A stretch of DNA of 61,901 nt from Planctomycetales bacterium (GTDB taxonomy: Bacteria > Planctomycetota > Planctomycetia > Isosphaerales > Isosphaeraceae), in the NCBI GenBank assembly GCA_027449865.1, contig DAIDKV010000059.1, positions 1 through 61,901 of the forward strand, written 5' to 3'. Positions 33,855 through 41,871 of this stretch are shown piece by piece. The notes beneath the pieces were generated by a model that saw only the letters and a list, made by a program, of their open reading frames with translations, was not told where the DNA came from and did not search any database. Position numbers and translations under genes: made by a program. The first letter of the stretch is position 1; each line of letters opens with the position of its first letter.

Positions 33855-35819
33855 TCAATTCTCCTGGATTTTTTTCGACGAACCTGCTCCGGGAGACGAC
33901 GAACGCTCGCCGCCTCCGCGATCCGGAAACCTCGTATCGAATTCCATGGCTCTGTTAGATTTCTGCACGGCCCGCATGGCCCGGCCATAGAGGTCGTCCC
34001 ATTCGCCAGTCGTCTGGTTGAAGCGGTAGATCCGATCTCCCTCTCTCGATAGGACCCGAATGCCCGTGCGATCGATGATCGGCGATTCTGAATAGCTAGG
34101 CAGGCGCCCCCATCGACAGGCGGTCGGGCTGAAGGCGTACAGCCCGCCCCTCGCCTGAATGAGCCCTGGCGCGATCATCCGTACAGAGTCGCGACCGGCG
34201 TAGGGCTGAGGTAGGTCGACCGAGGCTGACCCACCCACGCCGGTATTGACTGCCAAGAGGCCAATCGCGTTCTGGTCCTGATCCAGTTCCACCGCATAGA
34301 GACAATGATCCAGGAGCGGCCGGATTCCCGGGTGATTTGGGTCGGGTTTTATTGCCGTGGTCGGTAGTGGCTGTGGCGTGAAGAGAAACTCCCGGCGGAC
34401 CCCAGCCATCTCGGGGAGCTTGAGGGGCGTGTAGGAATTGGTTCGCGTGTCGAGCAAGGCGGCCTTCGCCCCGTCGGGCGAAATGACGATAATCGATTCG
34501 TGCCACGAAAAATACTGGGGGCGATCGGCATGACCCTCGTTCTCCCCTTTCCGGCCAGGCGTCGGAGGAGTGGCGGACGCGGGGTGGCGCGTGAAGCCTC
34601 GCGGCTCGGGATCGGTGTTCGGGACCCCGAAGGGTGGCCTTTCCCTGGGTACGGGCGGTTCCAGGCGGGACGGGGCAGGATTCTTTCGGCGTAGGGAGTC
34701 GTATTGGGGCTTCATCCTGGCGGACTTCAACTTCTCAACCCATGCCTGAAGGTTCTGGAGGCTGTCCTTCGTCCGATGCAGTTCGGTCTCGATTTCCTGC
34801 CACAGCAAGTACATCTCGAGATCGGTCAGTTCGAGGGTGGCAGCATCTTCGAGCGCGGACAGCCCTTCGTTGAAGGATTGTCCTGGTCGGTGCTTGTCAG
34901 GGGCCTGGCTCGGCGCCTTGGGTGAAGCCGATTCGCCCGGCTTCGCCTTCGCCTTGCCCTGTGATGCCAGCGTCTGGGCGCCTACGAGCGCCAGCACGAA
35001 ACCCAGCCCCGCGGCACTCACGTAAGAAAGCTTCGCAATGACCATGGCTTGAAGGACCCTCCGGGCCAGGGCGGCGGATCGGATCGAGGCGATCGATGCC
35101 GCCGCCGTGGCGGTTCCCGTGGCGAACGTCAGCGAGTGGCGGACCGTCGCGTCGATCCAGGCGGGGGGGACGGGCATCCGGAGCAAGGTCGCGGCGACGA
35201 TCGAGGCATCGGCCGACACGCCTCGCCGGGCGAGCCGATGGCGCAACAGGTCGCGTGCTCGGGCCATCCGGCTCCGGACCGTCCCGACCGGCCAGCGGAG
35301 CCGACGCGCCGCCTCGTCGTGCGACATCCCCTCGAAGTAGCAGAGCCAGACCGGGGCCCGCAAATTTGAGGGGAGCCGCGCGACCTCCTCGTCGACGATC
35401 GTCGCCAGCTCTCGGCGGGCGGGGTCGTCGGGCGTTGTTACGGGTTCGACCGCAATCTCTGTCGACGGCTCGTGGACCGACCGACGCGCCGAGTGCGCCC
35501 GCGCCCGGACGGCCACCCGATGGGCGACGCCGTGGAGCCAGGGCCCAATCCGATTGCCGTCGCGAATCGATCCCGCCCGGCGGACCAGGACGAGGAACGT
35601 GGCCTGGAAAGCGTCCTCGACCTCCCGCTCATCGCGGAGAATGCGACGGCAAACGCCCAGGACCATCGGTCCGTGTCGAGCGACCAGCGCGGCGAACGCC
35701 GCCTCGTCGCGCTCGGTCACGTACCGATCCAGCAGCGCCGATTCGGACAGGCCCGTCACGGTCCCGTGATGAAAGAGGCGGTCCAGGTGGTACAGGCCCG
35801 CGCCGGTTCGAGAGTTCAC
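33855..35819 (-). CDS. ECF sigma factor fused to a membrane anchor and propeller-like C-terminal domain
   Basis: Start is a GTG at 35819 with GGAG upstream. Residues 1-205 are an ECF sigma factor: sigma-2 segment DEAAFAALVARHGPMVLGVC and DAFQATFLVLVRRAG, sigma-4 segment LPSNLRAPVWLCYFEGMSHD and VGTVRSRMARARDLL. After a linker, one membrane helix (YVSAAGLGFVLALVGAQTLA, about 253-272) leads to a Pro/Lys-rich linker, a short helical segment, and a C-terminal beta-rich region with repeated short strands (IVISPDGAKAALLD, LYAVELDQDQNAIGLLAV, RVLSREGDRIYRFNQ) like a small beta-propeller. The fusion suggests a sigma factor held at the membrane by its own sensor. There is no separate anti-sigma gene nearby. 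Confidence 0.8.
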   Translation of the reverse strand: MNSRTGAGLYHLDRLFHHGTVTGLSESALLDRYVTERDEAAFAALVARHGPMVLGVCRRILRDEREVEDAFQATFLVLVRRAGSIRDGNRIGPWLHGVAHRVAVRARAHSARRSVHEPSTEIAVEPVTTPDDPARRELATIVDEEVARLPSNLRAPVWLCYFEGMSHDEAARRLRWPVGTVRSRMARARDLLRHRLARRGVSADASIVAATLLRMPVPPAWIDATVRHSLTFATGTATAAASIASIRSAALARRVLQAMVIAKLSYVSAAGLGFVLALVGAQTLASQGKAKAKPGESASPKAPSQAPDKHRPGQSFNEGLSALEDAATLELTDLEMYLLWQEIETELHRTKDSLQNLQAWVEKLKSARMKPQYDSLRRKNPAPSRLEPPVPRERPPFGVPNTDPEPRGFTRHPASATPPTPGRKGENEGHADRPQYFSWHESIIVISPDGAKAALLDTRTNSYTPLKLPEMAGVRREFLFTPQPLPTTAIKPDPNHPGIRPLLDHCLYAVELDQDQNAIGLLAVNTGVGGSASVDLPQPYAGRDSVRMIAPGLIQARGGLYAFSPTACRWGRLPSYSESPIIDRTGIRVLSREGDRIYRFNQTTGEWDDLYGRAMRAVQKSNRAMEFDTRFPDRGGGERSSSPGAGSSKKIQEN

Positions 35820-35940
35820 GATGCTCCATCCCCCTCGGTGGATGACGTTCAGGTCACCCTTGAATCTGCGGCCGACCGGGAAATCAATCTCACTTTCCCG
35901 GATTTTCGAGCGCAGGGGGAGGATGCAGCGTCGGAAAGCC

Positions 35941-35977
35941 GACGGGGCCGCCCCCGATCTCGCGAGGCGGCCCCGTC
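35941..35977 (-). terminator. Hairpin terminator after the LPS cluster
   Basis: A perfect 12-base stem, GACGGGGCCGCC (35941-35952) with GGCGGCCCCGTC (35966-35977), and a 13-base loop lie 37 bases beyond the stop of the 1331-residue gene. It should end the kdsD-kdsC-OstA-like transcript. There is no T run. Confidence 0.6.
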
Positions 35978-36013
35978 CGTGGCTTCTCTCTCGATGATCT
36001 GCGACCGGCTCGA

Positions 36014-39000
36014 TCAGAAGCCGGTGAAGCCTCGGCGCTCCATGTTGGTGTTCGGAACCTTGAACGGTGTCTTGATCCTCGGCTTCGGCGGCGCGGTTGG
36101 GTCGGGCCTGAGGGCGGGTCCAGGTCGGACACCGGTTCGGTGGTCAAACCACTGAATGCTCGACCCCTCGACCTGGCTCCAGGCGTGGGTTTGGACGTTG
36201 TACTGGACGGCCCTGGCAGTGCTGATCGACGGCGGTTGTCCCGGTCCGCCCTGCTGGGCGAGCGTGACGCCCCGTCCGTTCTCGCCGTGGGCCAGCAAGA
36301 GCTGGTAGAGGGAGTCGAACGTAACCACGTCCGACTCAATCGCGAACGCCTCGCCTCGGTTGACGTGAACGTGGTCAAACGCCTTGGCAAAATTCCTCGG
36401 CTGAGCATTCTCGGGCGATCCGGGCGGCGGCGGCTCCTGGATCACCCGGAGCGACTGGCTCGTCAGGTAGAAGCCGTCTTCCGAGAGTCGCTCGTCGGGG
36501 CTGATGACCTCTTGCCGCCAGTTCCTTCCCGAGAGGCTTAGCGCCTTGTCGGGTACCTCGGTGCGGAGGAATTCGATATTGCCGAAGAACTCCGACCATC
36601 GATCCTTAAACCGGTCGTCGGCCTGCCCCGTGCCGAACCGCCCGATCATCTCATGCCGGAATTTGATCTGCATCAGGACCAGCGGTGGGACCTTGCGCTC
36701 CTTCGTGGAGGCTCCCTTTTCTGATTTCCGGGAGGCATCCTTCGTCCGGTTCGTGGTGCGCGTTGAGGTCGGCAGGACAGAACGCGCCGCGCCCGAACCT
36801 GGACCTTCGTCCGCCGCGTTCCTGTCCTCGCGACCCTTCTCGTCCTGCCGGTTGAAAAGGAAGGCCATACCAGGACCCGGCACGTTGAAGCGGCCGGTTC
36901 GTCGTTCGTAGATCAGGAGTTCCTCGGGCCTTCGCGACTTCTCGATCCAGGCGTCGATCCGCTGTTGCTCCAGAACGATCGGCCGGTCGGGGTCGATTTT
37001 GCGGCTGATCGCGGTTGGCTTGCCGTAACAGAAGATCTGAGCGATGTCGACCTTCTTTCGCGCGGGTGCCTCCGAGCTGCCGTCGTCGTTCGCACCGGCG
37101 GGCCGAGCTTTCTCGCCGCCATCGGCGACCGATCCGATGTCGGTCAGCGGAACCGGCTTGTCGGTGAAAACGATCATGTGCTCATCACAATAGAGTCGGG
37201 AGTCGGTCATGCTGGCGTTGACGGTTCCGAGGAAGTCCGCGCGTGCGGCGGGGTGGCCGCTCGGATCCTGAGACTGGCCGGTGAACTCCATCGACTTCGT
37301 CCAGTCGATCGTGATGAGGTCCTTCTCGCCGACCGGTTTGCCGGCGCGGGTTCGGGGCTTTTGAGGGCGATCGGCCTTTTTGGCGGTGGGGCCCTCGCCG
37401 CTGGGGCCCGCTGGTTTTTTCTCGTCGGGGGTTTTGTCGGTCATCATGTCGCGAGAGGTCCACTCCTTGAGGAAACCGGGACCCTTCGCGTAGATCTTGT
37501 CGCGCTCCTGGTCCATCCAGATGGTCTCGCCGGAGATCAGCATGTCATCGGTCGAGACCTTGGCCCAGGGGATCGGGTCAGGCTTCGCGGGAGCCTGAGG
37601 GTCGCGGTGGAAAACCCTCGCGTCGAGTTTTCCCTTACCCTTGTTGAGTAGGTAGACCGCTTCACCCTGGATGTCGTTCCCCTGGGGCTTGACCGGATTC
37701 TTCTTTGGATCGGGGGCCTTGTCCTGGTGGATGGCAACCTTTCCGCGCAGGAGGGCCTCGCGAATATCGGCCTCGCCTTCTTCCTGAGACTTCGGCGGAG
37801 CGGGGGCGGTCTGGATGGCCTGCGATCGCGACTTCGAGGGGGTTGGCTTCCGAGAGGGATCAAGCGACTGCCCGCGAGGGATGGCGACCCTCGCCCAGAC
37901 GCGGTCGGCCACCGCGGTCATCATGAGTCCGGGCTTCTTTTCTTCTTCCCTGGCGGGCGCATCATTTTTCGGGGGCTCAGCCGGGGCGACCGCCGCATCC
38001 CCGGCCGGCGCGGGCTCGGGGGCCTTCGGGGGTGAGGGTGTAGGATCGAACTCCTCGAAGGGGGCATCGAGCTCCTGGCGGGCTTCAAGATAGCGGTCGG
38101 GCGACTTGAAATGGACGTCGCGATAGGCGAGCAGGTGTTCGATCTGGAGGCTCGATCCGATTCCGCTGGTGGTCGCCTCGGTCTTTGCGACAGTGGTGGT
38201 CTCGTTCTTTTCCCCTGGCCTGGGCTTGAGGAAGACACGGATCTCCCTGGCGGAGTCAAGCGAGGCCTTCTTCTTGAGGTCGACGAAGAACGGCCGGTTG
38301 CCGGTGAGGGTGATTCGCTTCTGAAGGAGGGTCTTGCCGGTGGAGTCGGTGATGTTGACGATGGTCAACTCGTCCTGCCAGACCGCGATGCGTTCGGCGG
38401 GCTGACCGACGTCGGGCCGGGCCTCAAGCCTCCCCGGCCCGAAGGCGCGGACATCCACCAGGTCGAGGCCATTGCCGCGATCGAAGAGCTTCGCCGAGAT
38501 GGTCCGGACCTGAGTGAACGACTTGACCTTACGCGGTCGCTTCGCCGGGTTCGCAGACGCGTCGGACGCCCGATTCTCGGAACCGGATTCGGGCTCTTCA
38601 TTTTCATAGTCGATCTTCTCCATAACGACCTCATTCGACTTGACCCCCCGGAAAAAAGTCGAATCGGGTCGATGGGGCATCGATCGCTCGTAGATCATCT
38701 CCACGCATCGGATTCGCGTGGCCTGTTTGCGGAGCTGGAGCCAGACGGCATAGCCCGTGGCATGTGCCTTCTGGAGGGTGAGGTTGCCAAACGCCCCATC
38801 GCTCTTCGCTGTGTCCTCACCCCGCTCCGGCGGTGGCGCGGGATGCAGATTGTCTCCGGTGGCGACCACGGCGACATGGCCGTCGCCCGGATCAAGTGGC
38901 TTTTTCGCGGTCTTCTCCTCGCCTCGCTCGGGCGGGACGAGGGTCAGGCGCAGGACGTCGCAATCGAGTTCGTTGGGATCGTCGTCCAGATTGCCGTGGA

Positions 39001-40009
39001 GGGCGACGACCTCGCGATCGAAGCGGACGAGCGTCGGGAGCGGAGGCGCGGGCGGCCCCACCGCGACCGGCGGAACATCGGGCGGGAAATCGACCCGCAT
39101 CGGACCTTTCGATCGGACATCGAGCGGTACGGGTTCGGCCTTCTCGGGCTTCCCGTCGTTCCCTCCGACCCGGGAGTTCGGGGCCGGCGGCGTCTTCGGG
39201 TTGGTCGGCGTTTCGCGGCTGGCGAGCACCCCCGATTGGCCGGCGTCGCGCAGGACCACTCGCACGTTCTTCTTGAGCAGGAGGTACTCCGCACCAGCCA
39301 TGCCCGCCGACGACCCACCCGCCCGGGCGAGCTCGGGGTCGGCCGCGCGTAGCACCAGGTCGAGGCCATCGCCGTCGGCCGTGTGGTCGGGGTCCTCCAT
39401 GTGAACGTGCGACTCGCTGGTGATCAGCCGCCTGGCTTCATCGTAATCAGCGTAGGTTAGAGGTCCGATCCTGAGGTCATCGGCCTGCGTTTCGGGCGTC
39501 TCATGATCGTCTCGAATCCAGACATTCCCCTCAAGTAACGCGTGCTCGACCTTGATCCCGCCGCTGCTCTGCTTGGTGTTGATCCCGATCGGCTGGTTCA
39601 GGTCGAGGGTCGCCCGGTCGCAGGTGAGGGCCCGGAGGCCGTTGCGGCCGCTCCCCTTGCCGATCATCACAAACGGCGACATGATCACCCGCTTACCATC
39701 GTACTTGACGCCGTCCTGCTCCTGGACCTCCTCATAATCCTGCCAGTACATCCAGAACCCGCGCTGGCTGTTGTAGTAGGCGTAAGGCAATTCGTCGGTG
39801 GAAGTCCAGTGATTGGGCCCAAACATCCGGACGGCGATCTTCCGTGCCTCAAGGCGGGACTGCGTTGTCCGCGCCGTGAACATCAGCGTCCCTTCTTGCT
39901 GCCCCGACCGGAACTGTGCCAGCGTCAGTTCAAAGGCGCGGACGTATCCAAGATACCCCGCGTAAACCAGGGCCAGTGTCGTCCCGAGCTTGAGCAGCGT
40001 CTTGAACAC
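36014..40009 (-). CDS. Giant LptC/LptA (OstA)-like LPS transport protein
   Basis: The 1331-residue protein starts at a GTG (40009) and has one N-terminal membrane helix (LLKLGTTLALVYAGYLGYV) like LptC, followed by LptC/OstA-type beta sequence. Examples are RVIMSPFVMIG, EHALLEGNVWIRDDHETPE, RLITSESHVHMED and, in the C-terminal third, EFTGQSQDPSGHPAARADFL with VNASMTDSRLYCDEHMIVF. The last has the glycine-x-valine and Asp-x-x-Leu pattern of OstA domains. Lys/Pro-rich low-complexity linkers separate the beta parts. It lies just after kdsD and kdsC, the same order as kdsD-kdsC-lptC-lptA in proteobacteria, which supports a role in carrying LPS across the periplasm. LptC and LptA are each about 190 residues in E. 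coli, so this is an unusual enlarged fusion. Confidence 0.65.
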   Translation of the reverse strand: MFKTLLKLGTTLALVYAGYLGYVRAFELTLAQFRSGQQEGTLMFTARTTQSRLEARKIAVRMFGPNHWTSTDELPYAYYNSQRGFWMYWQDYEEVQEQDGVKYDGKRVIMSPFVMIGKGSGRNGLRALTCDRATLDLNQPIGINTKQSSGGIKVEHALLEGNVWIRDDHETPETQADDLRIGPLTYADYDEARRLITSESHVHMEDPDHTADGDGLDLVLRAADPELARAGGSSAGMAGAEYLLLKKNVRVVLRDAGQSGVLASRETPTNPKTPPAPNSRVGGNDGKPEKAEPVPLDVRSKGPMRVDFPPDVPPVAVGPPAPPLPTLVRFDREVVALHGNLDDDPNELDCDVLRLTLVPPERGEEKTAKKPLDPGDGHVAVVATGDNLHPAPPPERGEDTAKSDGAFGNLTLQKAHATGYAVWLQLRKQATRIRCVEMIYERSMPHRPDSTFFRGVKSNEVVMEKIDYENEEPESGSENRASDASANPAKRPRKVKSFTQVRTISAKLFDRGNGLDLVDVRAFGPGRLEARPDVGQPAERIAVWQDELTIVNITDSTGKTLLQKRITLTGNRPFFVDLKKKASLDSAREIRVFLKPRPGEKNETTTVAKTEATTSGIGSSLQIEHLLAYRDVHFKSPDRYLEARQELDAPFEEFDPTPSPPKAPEPAPAGDAAVAPAEPPKNDAPAREEEKKPGLMMTAVADRVWARVAIPRGQSLDPSRKPTPSKSRSQAIQTAPAPPKSQEEGEADIREALLRGKVAIHQDKAPDPKKNPVKPQGNDIQGEAVYLLNKGKGKLDARVFHRDPQAPAKPDPIPWAKVSTDDMLISGETIWMDQERDKIYAKGPGFLKEWTSRDMMTDKTPDEKKPAGPSGEGPTAKKADRPQKPRTRAGKPVGEKDLITIDWTKSMEFTGQSQDPSGHPAARADFLGTVNASMTDSRLYCDEHMIVFTDKPVPLTDIGSVADGGEKARPAGANDDGSSEAPARKKVDIAQIFCYGKPTAISRKIDPDRPIVLEQQRIDAWIEKSRRPEELLIYERRTGRFNVPGPGMAFLFNRQDEKGREDRNAADEGPGSGAARSVLPTSTRTTNRTKDASRKSEKGASTKERKVPPLVLMQIKFRHEMIGRFGTGQADDRFKDRWSEFFGNIEFLRTEVPDKALSLSGRNWRQEVISPDERLSEDGFYLTSQSLRVIQEPPPPGSPENAQPRNFAKAFDHVHVNRGEAFAIESDVVTFDSLYQLLLAHGENGRGVTLAQQGGPGQPPSISTARAVQYNVQTHAWSQVEGSSIQWFDHRTGVRPGPALRPDPTAPPKPRIKTPFKVPNTNMERRGFTGF

Positions 40010-40162
40010 GGCCGGGGGTCTCTTTGGTTCTTTGTAACTTGGTAATTTGTAATTGGTACCTGGTGAGCCGTCCGAGCACCTCAGCGCTCAACCCGACAGT
40101 CGTTCGGACCCACCCGAGGCAAACTCCGGACCAACCCCTGGAAAAGAAAAACAAAAAACAAT
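40010..40162. other. AT-rich gap with simple repeats
   Basis: A short stretch of clearly lower GC between the kdsC stop and the OstA-like start. It contains the imperfect repeat TTTGTAACTTGGTAATTTGT and an A-rich run (AAAAGAAAAACAAAAAACAA) close to the kdsC 3' end. It may be a dispersed simple repeat or an AT-rich regulatory spacer. I see no hairpin terminator. Confidence 0.4.
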
Positions 40163-40687
40163 TTATAAAGGATTCTGAAATCGAAGAATAACCTCGATGA
40201 GTTCGCGGACGGCTCCCTTACCCCCCGGTGCGCGGGTGATGAAATGGGCGGACTGGCGGACTTTCTCGACGGCGTCCTGCGGGCAGGCGGCGAGGCCGAC
40301 GGCCTGAAGGACGGGAAGGTCGGGAAGGTCGTCGCCGATGTAGCAAACCTGTCGGGGCTCGAGGCCCAGCCGGGCGATCAGGTCGCGGAACGGGCCGATT
40401 TTGGAATCGTGGCCCTGGAGGACATGGGCGATCGAGAGTTCCGCCGCCCGCCGCTCGACCGCACTCGCCTGGCGCCCCGAGAGGATCGCCGAGATTTTCC
40501 CCGCTCGGTGCCAGAGTGCGTAGCCGAGCCCGTCGCGGACATGGAACCGCTTCGTCTCCGAGCCGTCGGCAGCGATCGCGATCACGCCATCGGTCAGCAC
40601 GCCGTCGACATCGGCGATCAACAGCTCGATCGGCGCGCATCGGTCGGCCAGTTGGTCGAGGGCCTGGACTTGGTCGCGATCGGACAT
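40163..40687 (-). CDS. kdsC: 3-deoxy-D-manno-octulosonate 8-phosphate phosphatase
   Basis: The 174-residue HAD phosphatase has motif I LLIADVDGVLTDG (nucleophile Asp and acid Asp), motif II ILSGRQASAVERRA and motif IV CYIGDDLPDLPVLQ. The short length without a cap domain and the DGVLTDG motif are typical of KdsC, which removes phosphate from Kdo-8-phosphate in LPS inner-core synthesis. It starts 4 bases after the kdsD stop, so the two are co-translated; kdsD makes the arabinose-5-phosphate from which Kdo-8-phosphate is built. Cytoplasmic. Confidence 0.93.
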   Translation of the reverse strand: MSDRDQVQALDQLADRCAPIELLIADVDGVLTDGVIAIAADGSETKRFHVRDGLGYALWHRAGKISAILSGRQASAVERRAAELSIAHVLQGHDSKIGPFRDLIARLGLEPRQVCYIGDDLPDLPVLQAVGLAACPQDAVEKVRQSAHFITRAPGGKGAVRELIEVILRFQNPL

Positions 40688-40691
40688 CCGA

Positions 40692-41714
40692 TCAGTCCTC
40701 GAAATCCGCGGGGAGAAGCCCGATCAGGTCGGTCACGTCGACCAGCCCGACCAGACGCCCGACTCGATCGATCACCGGGAGTTCGCTGATCTTGTGCGCC
40801 TTCATCACGTCGACCGCGTCGGCAAGGGTCGCGCCGGCTCGGATCGCGTGGGGGTCGCGGGTCATCACGGCGCCGATGGGCCCGTCCAGCTCCGCCTCGC
40901 GACGTCGCTCGAAGAGTCGGGCCAGGTCGCTGTCGGTAAAGATCCCCAGCAGCGTCCCCGCCTCATCAACGATCAAGACCGCCCCCGACCGTCGCCTCGG
41001 GCCGGCCAACCGGACAAAGACGGATCGGACCGGCTCATCGATCCGGGCGCGTCGGAGCTGGCGGTCGGAGCGCATCACCTCGTCGACCCGCGTTAGCCGT
41101 CGTCCCAGGCTTCCACCCGGGTGATACAGCGCGAAGTCCTCGGCGGTGAAGTCGCGCATCCGGCTCACGAGCAGCGCCAGCGCGTCGCCGACGGCCATCA
41201 GAACGGTGGTACTGGCCGAGGGGGCCAGGCCCAGCGGGCAGGCCTCGGCGATCGGACCCAGCGCGATGCAGAGATCGGCCGCCCGGCCCAGCGAGCTGTT
41301 CGCTCGCTCGGTGATTGCCACCAGGGTCGCGCCCACCCGGCGCAGCGGTGGAATCAGCCGGAGAACCTCCTCGGTCTCACCGCTCTGCGAGAGGGCCAGC
41401 ACAATGTCGTCGGACCGGATGCGGCCGAGGTCGCCGTGAACGGCCTCGGCCGGATGGAGCGGAAACGCCCGTGTCCCGGTCGAGGCGAGCGTCGACGCAA
41501 TCTTCTGGCCGACCTGACCGGTCTTTCCCATCCCCGTCACAATCACCAGGCCCGGTGATCGGTGGATGAGATCGGCCGCCCGCGCGATGGCGTCGCCCAC
41601 CCGGTCTCGCACGCGCTCGATCGCCTCGGCCTCGATCCGAAGCACCTCGCGCGCAAAGGCCACCCCCTCGGCCTCGACGGTCGTGGCCGTGGGCCATCCC
41701 GTGATCGTTGCCAT
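40692..41714 (-). CDS. kdsD: D-arabinose-5-phosphate isomerase (KpsF/GutQ family)
   Basis: The start is set at ATG 41714, preceded by GGGAGG at ideal spacing, giving 340 residues, close to the usual length. The N-terminal SIS domain shows GLVIVTGMGKTGQVGQKIAS, FPLHPAEAVHGDLG and ALSQSGETEE. Two CBS domains follow (GAVLIVDEAGTLLGIFTDSD and ISELPVIDRVGRLVGLVDV). The enzyme converts ribulose-5-phosphate to arabinose-5-phosphate, the first step to Kdo. It heads the kdsD-kdsC-OstA-like cluster. Confidence 0.93.
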   Translation of the reverse strand: MATITGWPTATTVEAEGVAFAREVLRIEAEAIERVRDRVGDAIARAADLIHRSPGLVIVTGMGKTGQVGQKIASTLASTGTRAFPLHPAEAVHGDLGRIRSDDIVLALSQSGETEEVLRLIPPLRRVGATLVAITERANSSLGRAADLCIALGPIAEACPLGLAPSASTTVLMAVGDALALLVSRMRDFTAEDFALYHPGGSLGRRLTRVDEVMRSDRQLRRARIDEPVRSVFVRLAGPRRRSGAVLIVDEAGTLLGIFTDSDLARLFERRREAELDGPIGAVMTRDPHAIRAGATLADAVDVMKAHKISELPVIDRVGRLVGLVDVTDLIGLLPADFED

Positions 41715-41871
41715 CGTGGGCCTCCCTGCCCCGCTCGGTACCGTTCCCCCACCGGCCATGCCCGCCGGCGCCCGCACCATAGCCAATCTCCGAAGAGGCG
41801 TCAACGCGGCTCGATTCGATCTCGCCAGCCCGCAACGCGCCGGCTCGACCGCCCCGCTCTCCCTCATCGGC

